Shown: piece after piece, positions 42,775-50,761 of the stretch
Numbering within the stretch: the first letter of the stretch is position 1
How the letters are laid out: the number at the start of each line of letters is the position of its first letter
Origin: JAWXBT01 sp964523015
Lineage (GTDB): Bacteria; Bdellovibrionota_C; UBA2361; J135
Length of the DNA: 64,000 nucleotides
Direction of reading: 5' to 3'
Assembly (NCBI GenBank): GCA_964523015.1
Contig: CAZFXN010000001.1
Span: 76,960-140,959, forward strand
Made by a program: the position numbers and the translations under genes
Notes under the pieces: generated by a model
The model's database searches: none
Seen by the model: the letters and a program-made list of their open reading frames with translations, nothing else
What the model was told of the DNA's origin: nothing

Positions 42775-44618
42775 GCTGCCAACTCCATCATTACCCTCTC
42801 TTCATCGTGAGCAGGTAACTCAATATGACCTAAAATATTAAGAGCACATCCTTCGGTTAATTCCTCATAGGCTAAGACTGGTACTTTTATTCCTCGTATC
42901 TCTAAACACTCTCGTACAAGTCGTCGGGATCCTCTTGATGTTATTACAACCTGATTTTTATTAAGGGAGAATGTTTTAATCTTTTCTACAATCACCTTTA
43001 TCTGTTCAGCATCTGCTCCCTTATCCTCTCTCTCCGCACGTACTAATGCCAAATCCAAAAATGGATCTAGTGCATATGCTTCTATTAAATTTTCATTATT
43101 TGAAAATCTATCACTGACAACTCTTTTAAGTGCTATTCGCACCTCTTCTAAGAGGATCCTTTCATTTGCTGCTTTCGGACCGAATTCAGCTATAGCTTGT
43201 AAAATGATATCAAAGTGCCTAATTGTTATCCCCTCTCTAACTAGTGATTTTAAGATCGAACTAAGCTGAGTTACGGTAATTACTCCTGGCACTACCGAGG
43301 AGATCAATTCAGGAGCTTCAAGATCAAAGGTATCTAATAACTTTCTAGTCATAATATCATCGATAAACTCTACCGGTTGATTTGTAATAACTCTCTCTGA
43401 GGTACTAGTAATATTTTTAACAGAGATCTCCTTTGAGCTATATTCCTGTTTTACTAAAACTCCACGAACATAAACTAAAAATGGCTCTATTTGAGTCTCT
43501 TCAACTTTTGCATAGGGCTTTTGGATCAGTATGCCGATCTGATCATAGATTCTCTGTCTCATGACCTCTAGTTCAGTATTTAGAGTATTTTCTAAAAGTA
43601 CTTTTTGAACTGCATCTTTATTGAAACGAATTTCCAAAACCGGAACAAATTTTGGATTAAATACTAATGGCTCTACTTTTGTTTCATCAACCTTTTTAGG
43701 AACGATAGCTCCCATAATTAAAATCGCTGATAAAATTACAAACGGAAGTGCTGGTAATCCTGGCAAACAGGCTATAGTTAATCCGATTATTGCCGTAATA
43801 AATTGAACTTTTTTCTGACTAGTTAGTTGTGTCAATAAATCATTAGCTAGAGTGCCTCCATCATTTAAAGAAACTCTGGTAACGATAATGCCAGCTGCCG
43901 TTGCATTTAGTAGCGCTGGTATTTGGGACAACAAACCATCGCCGATGGTAAGCAGGGTATACTTATGCAGTGCCGATCCAAAATCCAGATCCTGTACAAG
44001 TAATCCAATTAAAAGTCCCCCTACAATATTTATAGCGGTTACAATTAAACCAGCGATAGAATCACCTTTTACAAATTTCATCGCTCCATCAAGGGATCCA
44101 TAAAACCGAGATTCTGATTGAAGTTCATCACGCTTGCGGCTGGCCGTTTCTGAATCGATTAATCCTGCCCTAACATCAGCATCAATCGACATCTGTTTGC
44201 CAGGGAGAGCATCTAGCGTAAAACGAGCTGAAACTTCAGCAACTCGCTCTGCTCCCTTGGCTACGACTAAGAATTGAACGAGGGTTATAATAAGAAAGAC
44301 TACAAACCCAACTACAATGTTGCCCTGTACAACAACTTTACCAAATGCCGCGACTACTTCACCCGCACTCCCTGTGCTTAATATCATCCTAGTTGTGGCT
44401 ATATTTAAGGAGAGTCGATAAAGAGTTGTTAATAAAAGTAAGGTTGGTAGTACAGATAATTTTAGTGGCTCAGTAATATATAAGCTACTCATCAATAACA
44501 ATACAGCTAAAGTAAAGTTACTAACGAGGAGAAAGTTCAAAATTGTTTCGGGCAGAGGAATAAGCATCGTTGCTATGATTGCAACGATGCTTATAGGTAC
44601 TAAGATCTCCTTTCCCAT
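42771..44618 (-). CDS. sctV: T3SS export gate protein SctV (FlhA/YscV family)
   Basis: The 615-residue product has about seven to eight membrane helices in the first ~300 residues. The FHIPEP signature region is near 121-150 (VAEVSARFTLDALPGKQMSI, then DADVRAGLID), and GDGLLSQIPALLNATAAGII lies near 240. A cytoplasmic domain of about 300 residues follows that forms the nonameric ring. It is shorter than typical FlhA or SctV (about 680-710). SctJ and SctQ beside it, and no flagellar gene, support an injectisome rather than a flagellum. It feeds the other operon genes by overlap (TPR lipoprotein) and a 32-base gap upstream. Confidence 0.92.
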   Translation of the reverse strand: MGKEILVPISIVAIIATMLIPLPETILNFLLVSNFTLAVLLLMSSLYITEPLKLSVLPTLLLLTTLYRLSLNIATTRMILSTGSAGEVVAAFGKVVVQGNIVVGFVVFLIITLVQFLVVAKGAERVAEVSARFTLDALPGKQMSIDADVRAGLIDSETASRKRDELQSESRFYGSLDGAMKFVKGDSIAGLIVTAINIVGGLLIGLLVQDLDFGSALHKYTLLTIGDGLLSQIPALLNATAAGIIVTRVSLNDGGTLANDLLTQLTSQKKVQFITAIIGLTIACLPGLPALPFVILSAILIMGAIVPKKVDETKVEPLVFNPKFVPVLEIRFNKDAVQKVLLENTLNTELEVMRQRIYDQIGILIQKPYAKVEETQIEPFLVYVRGVLVKQEYSSKEISVKNITSTSERVITNQPVEFIDDIMTRKLLDTFDLEAPELISSVVPGVITVTQLSSILKSLVREGITIRHFDIILQAIAEFGPKAANERILLEEVRIALKRVVSDRFSNNENLIEAYALDPFLDLALVRAEREDKGADAEQIKVIVEKIKTFSLNKNQVVITSRGSRRLVRECLEIRGIKVPVLAYEELTEGCALNILGHIELPAHDEERVMMELAA

Positions 44619-44650
44619 CTGCCAGTTCTCACTTTAGTTACTAGGGCTGA

Positions 44651-44950
44651 TTATCCAGCTCTAAAATTTCTTACTGCAGCCATCTTTGATTCATGGCGAG
44701 TTTTTTCTATGTTTGATTCCATAGAGACTAACTGCATCTGCTCTTGAAGCTCCATCTGCTTCTCTAAAAGAGCTTGATAAGAGGGATCCAGTGAAATAGA
44801 ACTGCCCCCACTACCGCCTGTCACTGCTTGGCCAACAGAACGCATCACACCACCAAACGCTGCTGCAACACTGCTTTTAGGCTCCGGTATAAAACGTAGC
44901 AGGTTTGATCCTCCACTTAGATATGCACCTAATGTTGATATTTTTTCCAT
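44651..44950 (-). CDS. small T3SS-operon protein, rod-like candidate
   Basis: The 99-residue product sits behind a strong AAGGAG. The N-terminal half is Gly/Ser-rich (VTGGSGGSSISLDPSYQALL spans the junction). The C-terminal half is an amphipathic helix rich in Gln, Met and Glu (KQMELQEQMQLVSMESNIEK, then HESKMAAVRNFR). Small proteins of 80-110 residues with such a C-terminal helix include the inner-rod SctI, so this is a candidate rod or needle-adjacent part. The sequence likeness is weak and only the position between sctQ and sctV is firm. Confidence 0.6.
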   Translation of the reverse strand: MEKISTLGAYLSGGSNLLRFIPEPKSSVAAAFGGVMRSVGQAVTGGSGGSSISLDPSYQALLEKQMELQEQMQLVSMESNIEKTRHESKMAAVRNFRAG

Positions 44951-44986
44951 AATGCTCCTTAGATCACGTTAGATTATTACCTCTCA

Positions 44987-45253
44987 CTAGTTTAATCGCA
45001 GATTTGAGCCAAAAGTTTCCTTACTTTTTATCTCAACCTCTAAAAATTCCCCTTTCCAACGAATCTCTGCTTGTGCCCAAGCACGATTGCCAACTTCAAT
45101 CGTTACAGGAATCTCAGAAGGGCAACCTAATTCAAGAGTCGTCCCTTTATTAAGACTTAAAAACTCCTCTAAAGTTAATGTAATAGTTCCTAGAACAATT
45201 CTCGGTGAAATATTAACCCCACTATCTATTGTAGTTAACTTTTTGTTATCCAT
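44987..45253 (-). CDS. SctQ-C, internal translation product of sctQ
   Basis: ATG 45253 in the sctQ frame is preceded by TAAGGAGAGCATT, nearly the same leader as that of the next operon gene (TAAGGAGCATT). Translation from here gives 88 residues covering the SpoA domain. Yersinia YscQ, Shigella Spa33 and Salmonella SpaO make such short forms by internal initiation and need them for assembly. The ribosome binding site is seen; the product itself is inferred. Confidence 0.7.
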   Translation of the reverse strand: MDNKKLTTIDSGVNISPRIVLGTITLTLEEFLSLNKGTTLELGCPSEIPVTIEVGNRAWAQAEIRWKGEFLEVEIKSKETFGSNLRLN

Positions 45254-45973
45254 AATGCTCTCCTTAATAATTTTAAATTCGGACCCCTTCTCCCAACCAA
45301 GTTGGCAAGATGAGTTTAAATTTTGTGATGATGCGATAAGTGTGCATTGATTAAGATGTATCGAAAAATTACCAATAGGAAGCGCTGACAGTACTAACTC
45401 TAGTTTAAGTTGAACTGTTGCTTGATCCTTTGCTAAAACTTCCTTATCCGAATGAACCTCAATCTTTGGCAATTTAATATCCGGATATGCAAATATGCAT
45501 CTCATATCAATTAGTGATTCCGCTTTAACAATTGCTAACTCATATTTAAGGGATGATTCTATTGTAGTGGGGATAGTCGTGGAGAATGTAGTGGGAAATG
45601 TTGTGGGGAATGTAGTGGAGAATGTCTGCTTTATTTTAGAGATTGATAAACATCTCTCTGATTGTATCAATGCTCCAAGCCTTACAATATTCCGCCATAT
45701 TGGCTGAGATATTGACTGAGATATTTTTCCTATCTTATTATCAAATCCGATACCTATTTCTATTAAAGGCACAGAGCTCTCATGCGGATTCTCTAATTCA
45801 AAAACAATCCAAAAAAAATCTCGGTCGATTAATGAAGCAGATTCTAGAAGCTCAATATCCAAAATTCTTTTACTAATAAGAAATGAAAGAGGATCAAGAA
45901 ATATCTCTTTAATGACTCTTTTACGCCTTTGCAAATCTATTATTACTTCAGAATTTCTAATCTCAAATTCCAT
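44987..45973 (-). CDS. sctQ: T3SS cytoplasmic ring protein SctQ
   Basis: This encodes 328 residues from ATG 45973 (TTG at 46021 would overlap the previous gene). The C-terminal ~85 residues form a SpoA (FliN/FliM-C) domain: LGTITLTLEEFLSLNKGTTL and IPVTIEVGNRAWAQAEIRWK. The N-terminal part is poorly conserved, as usual for SctQ. A Thr-rich linker of F/I-P/S-T-T repeats (near residues 120-140) lies between the parts. An internal ATG at 45253 has its own strong Shine-Dalgarno, predicting a separate SctQ-C. In known systems full-length and short SctQ together build the sorting platform under the basal body. Confidence 0.85.
   Translation of the reverse strand: MEFEIRNSEVIIDLQRRKRVIKEIFLDPLSFLISKRILDIELLESASLIDRDFFWIVFELENPHESSVPLIEIGIGFDNKIGKISQSISQPIWRNIVRLGALIQSERCLSISKIKQTFSTTFPTTFPTTFSTTIPTTIESSLKYELAIVKAESLIDMRCIFAYPDIKLPKIEVHSDKEVLAKDQATVQLKLELVLSALPIGNFSIHLNQCTLIASSQNLNSSCQLGWEKGSEFKIIKESIMDNKKLTTIDSGVNISPRIVLGTITLTLEEFLSLNKGTTLELGCPSEIPVTIEVGNRAWAQAEIRWKGEFLEVEIKSKETFGSNLRLN
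45258..45265 (-). promoter_or_regulatory. internal ribosome binding site within sctQ
   Basis: On the minus strand AAGGAGAG ends 4 bases before ATG 45253. It is as strong as the sites in front of 44950 and 46173 and decides the SctQ-C start. Confidence 0.75.
45564..45623. repeat. five 12-bp repeats in sctQ
   Basis: Five units related to GTAGTGGGGAAT run head to tail and encode the F/I-P/S-T-T repeats of the SctQ linker on the minus strand. A multiple of three keeps the frame when copies change. Confidence 0.85.
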
Positions 45974-45978
45974 AATAG

Positions 45979-46173
45979 CTACGTTTGAGAAGATGAAAAT
46001 AAAGGTGTAAGGCTCTGCCAACTTTGAGGCACTAAGTATAGCTCTAAAAGTTTTGCCTGAACTTTTGAAGCTGTCTCCATTTCAAAACTATCAGCAGGAA
46101 AATCGATCCCTAAATCAAAGGTGGCGATTGAAAGTTGGTAAATCCATTCTGATTGTAAAGTTTCATCACTCAT
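45979..46173 (-). CDS. small unknown protein between sctJ and sctQ
   Basis: This encodes 64 residues from ATG 46173 behind AAGGAG. It is acidic (MSDETLQSEWIYQLSIATFD). It begins 16 bases after sctJ ends, and sctQ starts 5 bases after its stop. In other systems SctK often lies near sctJ, but SctK is about three times longer, so this is not an obvious match. It may be a small scaffold or chaperone of the ring. Confidence 0.55.
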   Translation of the reverse strand: MSDETLQSEWIYQLSIATFDLGIDFPADSFEMETASKVQAKLLELYLVPQSWQSLTPLFSSSQT

Positions 46174-46189
46174 AATCACTCCTTAGTAT

Positions 46190-47092
46190 TTATTCTTTAA
46201 ATCTAGCTGCCTCAAATTGTGTATGTAGCTTTGCAATTCGTTGTCGCTGCTTACCTTTTAGTTTTGTTATTCCAAACATAACTACACAAAAAACTAGGGT
46301 TGAGAACATAACTCCACCAAACACTTCAGCACGTGTTGGAGTAATCTCAGCGAACCATGTTTGACTGAACCATGTCGGAGGAACTTTCACTGGACTAAGT
46401 GTCTGAGCAAGTGGAGGTTCAGATTTTGTTACTAAAATACTTATCTTTTCAGAGATGACTCCTGAGGCCCCTGAGACAAGTTGTGCTAGATCTAGTTTAT
46501 CAATACTAAAATCACTCTGGGCAATTAGTAGTACACTGGCACTTCCACTATCTTTATCTGACTTTGTACCAAGAATTGGATCTACCTGTGGTAGATTTAA
46601 GTGCACCCGAGCATCAAGAACTCCTTCAATACTTAGTAAAGTTCTCTCAATTTCTTGACTTAATCCACGCTCATATTCAAATCTTTGAGTTTCTCTACTA
46701 GAAATCATCGAACTTTTCTTAGGTGGGGTATCCTGATCAGATTTAACAATCCTTTTCTCCCCTAGAATTCGTAAAGCAGGAACCATTTCAGAGGAGTCAA
46801 CTGCGATACTCCATTTACCATCTGTTTGAAATTCTTTTGTGCTCTCGATTCCTGAATGGCTTAATGCGGCAAAGACGCGGTTGGCATCTGTTTCTGAGAG
46901 GTTATGTAGAACTTTCTCTTTACATCCAGTAAGGAGAATTAACAGGATAATCAGTAGATGGATCTTAAAAAAACTAGGCGGCTTCTGCTGCTTGTTTACG
47001 CAGCTCTTCGAAATACCGTCTCTTAACCAGATCAATGGCTCTGCTGTGTAATCTAGAAACCCAGGATTTTGACATCTCTTCGTTTTCATCAA
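46190..47092 (-). CDS. sctJ: T3SS inner-ring lipoprotein SctJ (YscJ/FliF family)
   Basis: The mature part begins at the lipobox LLIILLILLTGC and continues KEKVLHNLSETDANRVFAAL, then GIESTKEF, the SctJ opening. The second ring-building motif domain has RFEYERGLSQEIERTLLSIE and GVLDARVHLNLPQ, with VLLIAQSDF. One membrane helix lies near the C-terminus (VFGGVMFSTLVFCVVMFGI). A single helix and about 250 mature residues mark SctJ and not flagellar FliF. The coordinates use the first ATG. The 57-residue leader would be odd, and its first ~40 codons overlap the end of the sigma gene, so the true start is probably a rare codon nearer the lipobox. Confidence 0.85.
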   Translation of the reverse strand: MMKTKRCQNPGFLDYTAEPLIWLRDGISKSCVNKQQKPPSFFKIHLLIILLILLTGCKEKVLHNLSETDANRVFAALSHSGIESTKEFQTDGKWSIAVDSSEMVPALRILGEKRIVKSDQDTPPKKSSMISSRETQRFEYERGLSQEIERTLLSIEGVLDARVHLNLPQVDPILGTKSDKDSGSASVLLIAQSDFSIDKLDLAQLVSGASGVISEKISILVTKSEPPLAQTLSPVKVPPTWFSQTWFAEITPTRAEVFGGVMFSTLVFCVVMFGITKLKGKQRQRIAKLHTQFEAARFKE

Positions 47093-47723
47093 CTATCTCG
47101 GAAAAGGATTTATCTTTAAAGTAGTAGTCCTCAACTACTCTTCGTTCTTTTTCCGGTAAAGTTTCCACAATTTTTCTTAGAATCGAAAAATCTTCTCTAA
47201 TTTCAAATTTATCTTCCGGGTTTAAAGATCTACTAGCGACTTCAGTTGCCTCAATCTCCACTTCATCAAAGGTCAATCGAAAAGCTAACGCGCCACTTGA
47301 AGCATAATCAAGAACTCTAGCCAGAACCTCTTCAGTTGTAGCTTTTCTAGTAGCTGCTAAGGTCTCCGGCGTTTCGTTTGTTTCTCTTAATTCCTGAGTA
47401 GCTTCTAGAGCTTTAGAGTACCAATATGAATTTCTAGAAAGAGAGGAGGCTTCTTGAATCGAATCTATGACCGCTCCTCGTATCCTTAAATAAGAATACC
47501 CTCTAAAGTCAGTACCACGATCAAAATCAAAAGTTTGTGCAGCCTCAACTAATCCCATGTATGCGGCAGCAAGCAGCTCATCCTCCAACTCAGTAGGAAG
47601 GTGCATTGTTTTTATCATTCGTCTAACTAGAGCTTGGGCATATCCTCTAGCTTCAACAACAAGGTCTTCTCTATTCATTGACGCTACATTTGATGTTTCA
47701 TTTAAAGCTACATTTAAACTCAT
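46974..47723 (-). CDS. FliA-like sigma factor heading the T3SS operon
   Basis: The product has 249 residues. Region 2 reads LAAAYMGLVEAAQTFDFDRG, then TDFRGYSYLRIRGAVIDSIQ. Region 3 follows, and region 4 reads LPEKERRVVEDYYFKDKSFS and SKSWVSRLHSRAIDLVKRRY, as in sigma-28/FliA-type factors. It is the first gene of the run and its end overlaps sctJ, so it is made together with the secretion parts. In flagellar systems FliA is held by FlgM until the export gate opens. No FlgM-like gene is seen here. It may direct late T3SS genes or effectors elsewhere. Confidence 0.85.
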   Translation of the reverse strand: MSLNVALNETSNVASMNREDLVVEARGYAQALVRRMIKTMHLPTELEDELLAAAYMGLVEAAQTFDFDRGTDFRGYSYLRIRGAVIDSIQEASSLSRNSYWYSKALEATQELRETNETPETLAATRKATTEEVLARVLDYASSGALAFRLTFDEVEIEATEVASRSLNPEDKFEIREDFSILRKIVETLPEKERRVVEDYYFKDKSFSEIVDENEEMSKSWVSRLHSRAIDLVKRRYFEELRKQAAEAA

Positions 47724-47859
47724 GAGTGGAGAACCAACTTTATATCGTTATGCGTATCCCGTCATTTAGGATCTTCCACTAACTAATCTCAAAAATCTGG
47801 AGATAGTTTCCTAAAATAAAATATTTTCTATAACTATTTGAAATATTTATAGATTTATA

Positions 47860-48906
47860 CTATCGGGAGGTCTCTAAATAGATCGCTCTCATAACTGAGC
47901 TGGCATTCAAAGGGGATAAGAAATCCTTCTTTGGGGCAAATATCTCAGTAACAAATTTCAGTTTTATTGAGTTCTCTTTTAAAATTGATTGAGTCACTTT
48001 TTTAAGATCTGTCACTGTTAGAGAGGCATTATTTACAGAGATTACGAGGGCTCCGTTCCCGGAAAGTATTTTTGTTGATTCATTAAGAAGCTCCCTCATA
48101 TCTCTCTCTACTTTGAACACTCCTTTGCTACTTCTACCAAATGTAGGTGGATCTATAATTATAAGATCATATGGCGCTATATCCTTATCCTTTTCTTTAT
48201 CCTTTTTATTTTCACTTTTTTTATCACTGATCCTTCGTGATTCTCGCTTAATGAATGTTAAAACATCCTCTGTGATAAACCTCATGGGATTTTCACTAGC
48301 TTTTTGACTAGTGTGATCTTTATTTATTTCAAAATTATCTTTAGCCCAAGCAAGAATACTTTTGCTTGAATCAACTTGCACAACCTCTCTTGCGCCTCCA
48401 ATATAGGCAACAATTCCTAAAGAGCCGGTATATGCAAAAGTATTTAGAACTTTTTTGTTATGGCATTTCTCTAAAAGAAATCTTCTTAAGTCTCGTGTAT
48501 CGAGAAAAAGCCCACCATTTATTGCTCTTTCTGGACGAATTATAAATTTTATATTTCCCTCATTTACTAAGATTTCCTCTTTACGAGGTCCAAATATTAA
48601 TTTGGCTTCTTCTCTCTCTAAATGGCCCTCAGCCTTTACTCTACGCCTATAATAAATACTCCTTACATCTATAGATTCTGCTATCTCGTTAGCTGCGTCA
48701 GAGATCGTTTCATAAATCATAGTCCCTGTACCGTAATCATGTACGATAGCGAGATCTCCAAATTTTTCTATGATTAGATCGGTATCTCCATCAGCAACCC
48801 CATCAAAAACACGGAATGCCTCAAGCTCTTTAAATAGCACGTCTCTTTTTTTAGCTGCTTCTTTAATTTGATCTATTAATTTTATTTTTACTTTCTCTTG
48901 CGACAT
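47860..48906 (-). CDS. class I SAM-dependent rRNA methyltransferase, RlmI/RlmK-like
   Basis: The 348-residue product has a PUA-less N-terminal extension with IYYRRRVKAEGHL and IKFIIRPERAINGGLFLDTR. The Rossmann methyltransferase follows: VLNTFAYTGSLGIVAYIGGA, VVQVDSSKSILAWAKDN and the target motif LIIIDPPTFGRSSKGVF with D-P-P-T-F. This matches the RlmI/RlmKL C-terminal domain family acting on 23S rRNA. Which base it modifies (m5C or m7G) is not settled by sequence. It lies 15 bases after nadE on the same strand. Confidence 0.8.
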   Translation of the reverse strand: MSQEKVKIKLIDQIKEAAKKRDVLFKELEAFRVFDGVADGDTDLIIEKFGDLAIVHDYGTGTMIYETISDAANEIAESIDVRSIYYRRRVKAEGHLEREEAKLIFGPRKEEILVNEGNIKFIIRPERAINGGLFLDTRDLRRFLLEKCHNKKVLNTFAYTGSLGIVAYIGGAREVVQVDSSKSILAWAKDNFEINKDHTSQKASENPMRFITEDVLTFIKRESRRISDKKSENKKDKEKDKDIAPYDLIIIDPPTFGRSSKGVFKVERDMRELLNESTKILSGNGALVISVNNASLTVTDLKKVTQSILKENSIKLKFVTEIFAPKKDFLSPLNASSVMRAIYLETSR

Positions 48907-48921
48907 GAATAGCCCAAATGA

Positions 48922-50556
48922 TTAGTATGAAATTGGAATTCTTCGGCCTAGTCCAAATGCTTTGTCTGTAATTCTAATCGATGGAGGAGCTTGCCGTCGT
49001 TTAAATTCATTTAATTTAATCCTTTTTTGAACTCCCTCAATTACATCTGCGGGGTACCGTTTTTTTAGATCATCAAATTCAGAATCTTGCTCAACAATTT
49101 CATCAACAAGTGGAGAGAGAATTGAGTAAGGAGCGCCTAATCCCTGCTCATCAGTCTGATCTGGTTTTAACTCTGCTGATGGTGGTCGTTCAATTATACT
49201 AGTTGGAATAACTTCAGACCGACGGTTAATATAATTAGCTAATTCATAGATTCTAGTTTTACTTATATCCCCCAATGGAGAAATTGCCCCATTCATATCT
49301 CCATAAAGGGTGCAGTACCCAAGGGCAAGTTCAGTTTTATTTCCAGTATTAAAAAGGAGGGCTCCGGTTCTATTTGAGTAAGCCATCAAGATATTTCCCC
49401 TTATCCGCGACTGAATATTTTCATAGGTAGCATCATTTTCCTGTGGAGCTTCATTGTATATTTTTGGACCTAGTTCTGATTGATACGCTTCAAAGAGTGG
49501 TTGAATAGAGATTTCCAAAAATTTTGTCTTTAAACTCTTAGCCACCCGTTTAGCATCTACCCTTGTAGCTTCACTAGAATATTGAGATGGCATAGAGATT
49601 AAAGTAACTGCATCTGCGCCAAATGCATCAACTGATAACGCAGCAACAATCGCCGAATCAATTCCACCGCTAATACCGAGGCAAGCTCTTTTAAATCCGC
49701 ACCTCTCGGCGTAAGATTTAATACCTAACACAAGAGCGTTATAAACATCCCGTATGTCATTATCCTCATAGTGAACTAACAGCTTATCATTCGGCATATC
49801 AACAACAACTAAATCCTCCTCAAATGCTTTTGCTTGGGCAACTAGAACTCCATTTTCATTCAAAATAAAGCTGCGACCATCAAAAACGATCTCGCCTTCA
49901 TAACCGTCATACGATCCAACTGTATTGACATAAACAACTGGCACTTTGCGAGATTTCGTTGCTAAATTAATCCAATCAAATCTGGTTTTTCTTTTGCCAA
50001 CTGAAAAAGGGGAAGCAGAGATATTAATCAAAAGCTCCATTCCCCCTTCTAGATACTCCTCAGTAACATTTACCGGATATCCCCATGAATAGATATCTTC
50101 ACATATCTGAAGACCAATTTTCATATCAAAAAGGTCAAGAAGCCCTCGTTGACGGGAAGCGGCAAAATATCGCTTCTCCATAAAAATATCGTACTCAGGC
50201 AGAAGTGTTTTATCTCTAAGAGCTAAAATTTTACCATCATCAATTAATGCTGCAGTATTGTAGCGAATAAGTTTTTTATCAGGTCTTATCCTTTGTCGAT
50301 CAACATCAACAAAACCTACGATTGCCTTGATCCCTTTTGTAGCCTTTGTGATAGCACGAAGTGCTTCAACATTCTCTTCGATGTAACTATCATTTAAAAA
50401 GAGATCCATAGCAGTGTAGCCAGGAATGGTCAGCTCAGGAAAAACAACGATATCAGCATTCTGAGATTTAGCGTTTTCAATCCAGCTAAGGATTTTATCC
50501 GTATTCTCTTTTATACGTCCAGGATGAGTAGTGATTTGAGCAATCGCAATTTTCAT
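48922..50556 (-). CDS. nadE: glutamine-dependent NAD+ synthetase
   Basis: This encodes 544 residues from ATG 50556 (the frame is open to 50598, but the family starts MKIAIAQ). The N-terminal carbon-nitrogen hydrolase domain has its catalytic Glu in FPELTIPGY, Lys in RDKTLLPEYDIF and Cys in GLQICEDIYSWG. The C-terminal ATP-pyrophosphatase has CLGISGGIDSAIVAALSVDA and NKTELALGYCTLYGDM. It makes NAD+ from deamido-NAD using glutamine. The gene is preceded by two perfect hairpins (50586-50638 and 50657-50739) in its probable leader. Confidence 0.95.
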   Translation of the reverse strand: MKIAIAQITTHPGRIKENTDKILSWIENAKSQNADIVVFPELTIPGYTAMDLFLNDSYIEENVEALRAITKATKGIKAIVGFVDVDRQRIRPDKKLIRYNTAALIDDGKILALRDKTLLPEYDIFMEKRYFAASRQRGLLDLFDMKIGLQICEDIYSWGYPVNVTEEYLEGGMELLINISASPFSVGKRKTRFDWINLATKSRKVPVVYVNTVGSYDGYEGEIVFDGRSFILNENGVLVAQAKAFEEDLVVVDMPNDKLLVHYEDNDIRDVYNALVLGIKSYAERCGFKRACLGISGGIDSAIVAALSVDAFGADAVTLISMPSQYSSEATRVDAKRVAKSLKTKFLEISIQPLFEAYQSELGPKIYNEAPQENDATYENIQSRIRGNILMAYSNRTGALLFNTGNKTELALGYCTLYGDMNGAISPLGDISKTRIYELANYINRRSEVIPTSIIERPPSAELKPDQTDEQGLGAPYSILSPLVDEIVEQDSEFDDLKKRYPADVIEGVQKRIKLNEFKRRQAPPSIRITDKAFGLGRRIPISY

Positions 50557-50585
50557 GTATATCTGAGAGATTAAACTCAGCGAAC

Positions 50586-50638
50586 ATAGTAAGTCCAAAA
50601 AGTAAGTTCTGAAAGAAGTTGATTTTTGGACTTACTAT
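50586..50638. other. perfect 16-bp hairpin in the nadE leader
   Basis: ATAGTAAGTCCAAAAA (50586-50601) is fully complementary to TTTTTGGACTTACTAT (50623-50638) with a 21-base loop. It lies 30 bases before the nadE start on the nadE strand. It could be a terminator/attenuator or part of a mobile repeat. Confidence 0.6.
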
Positions 50639-50656
50639 CCCCCGGAGGGACAAAAA

Positions 50657-50739
50657 ATAGTTATCCCAATTAATGAGTTATAGCAAACCGAAGGTTTTCA
50701 ACATAAATATATTCGGAATATTCTTTTTGGGATAACTAT
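50657..50739. other. second hairpin upstream of nadE
   Basis: ATAGTTATCCCAA (50657-50669) pairs perfectly with TTGGGATAACTAT (50727-50739), with a 57-base interior. Its ends (ATAGT...ACTAT) echo those of the neighbouring hairpin. CCCCCGGAGGGA lies between the two. It lies just after the stop of the 50762 gene. Confidence 0.6.
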
Positions 50740-50761
50740 ATACATTATCTGAGATTTTTCA

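Noticed and set aside
41895..47723. Reading sctV, sctQ, sctJ and the sigma factor as flagellar genes
   Set aside because: SctJ is a lipoprotein with one C-terminal helix and about 250 mature residues, unlike two-helix FliF of over 500 residues, and no flagellar structural gene is present. The FliA-like sigma alone does not decide it.
50586..50739. tRNA or a named riboswitch before nadE
   Set aside because: No acceptor/T-arm pattern is seen and the hairpins do not match any NAD riboswitch I can recall with certainty; kept only as an unexplained structure.
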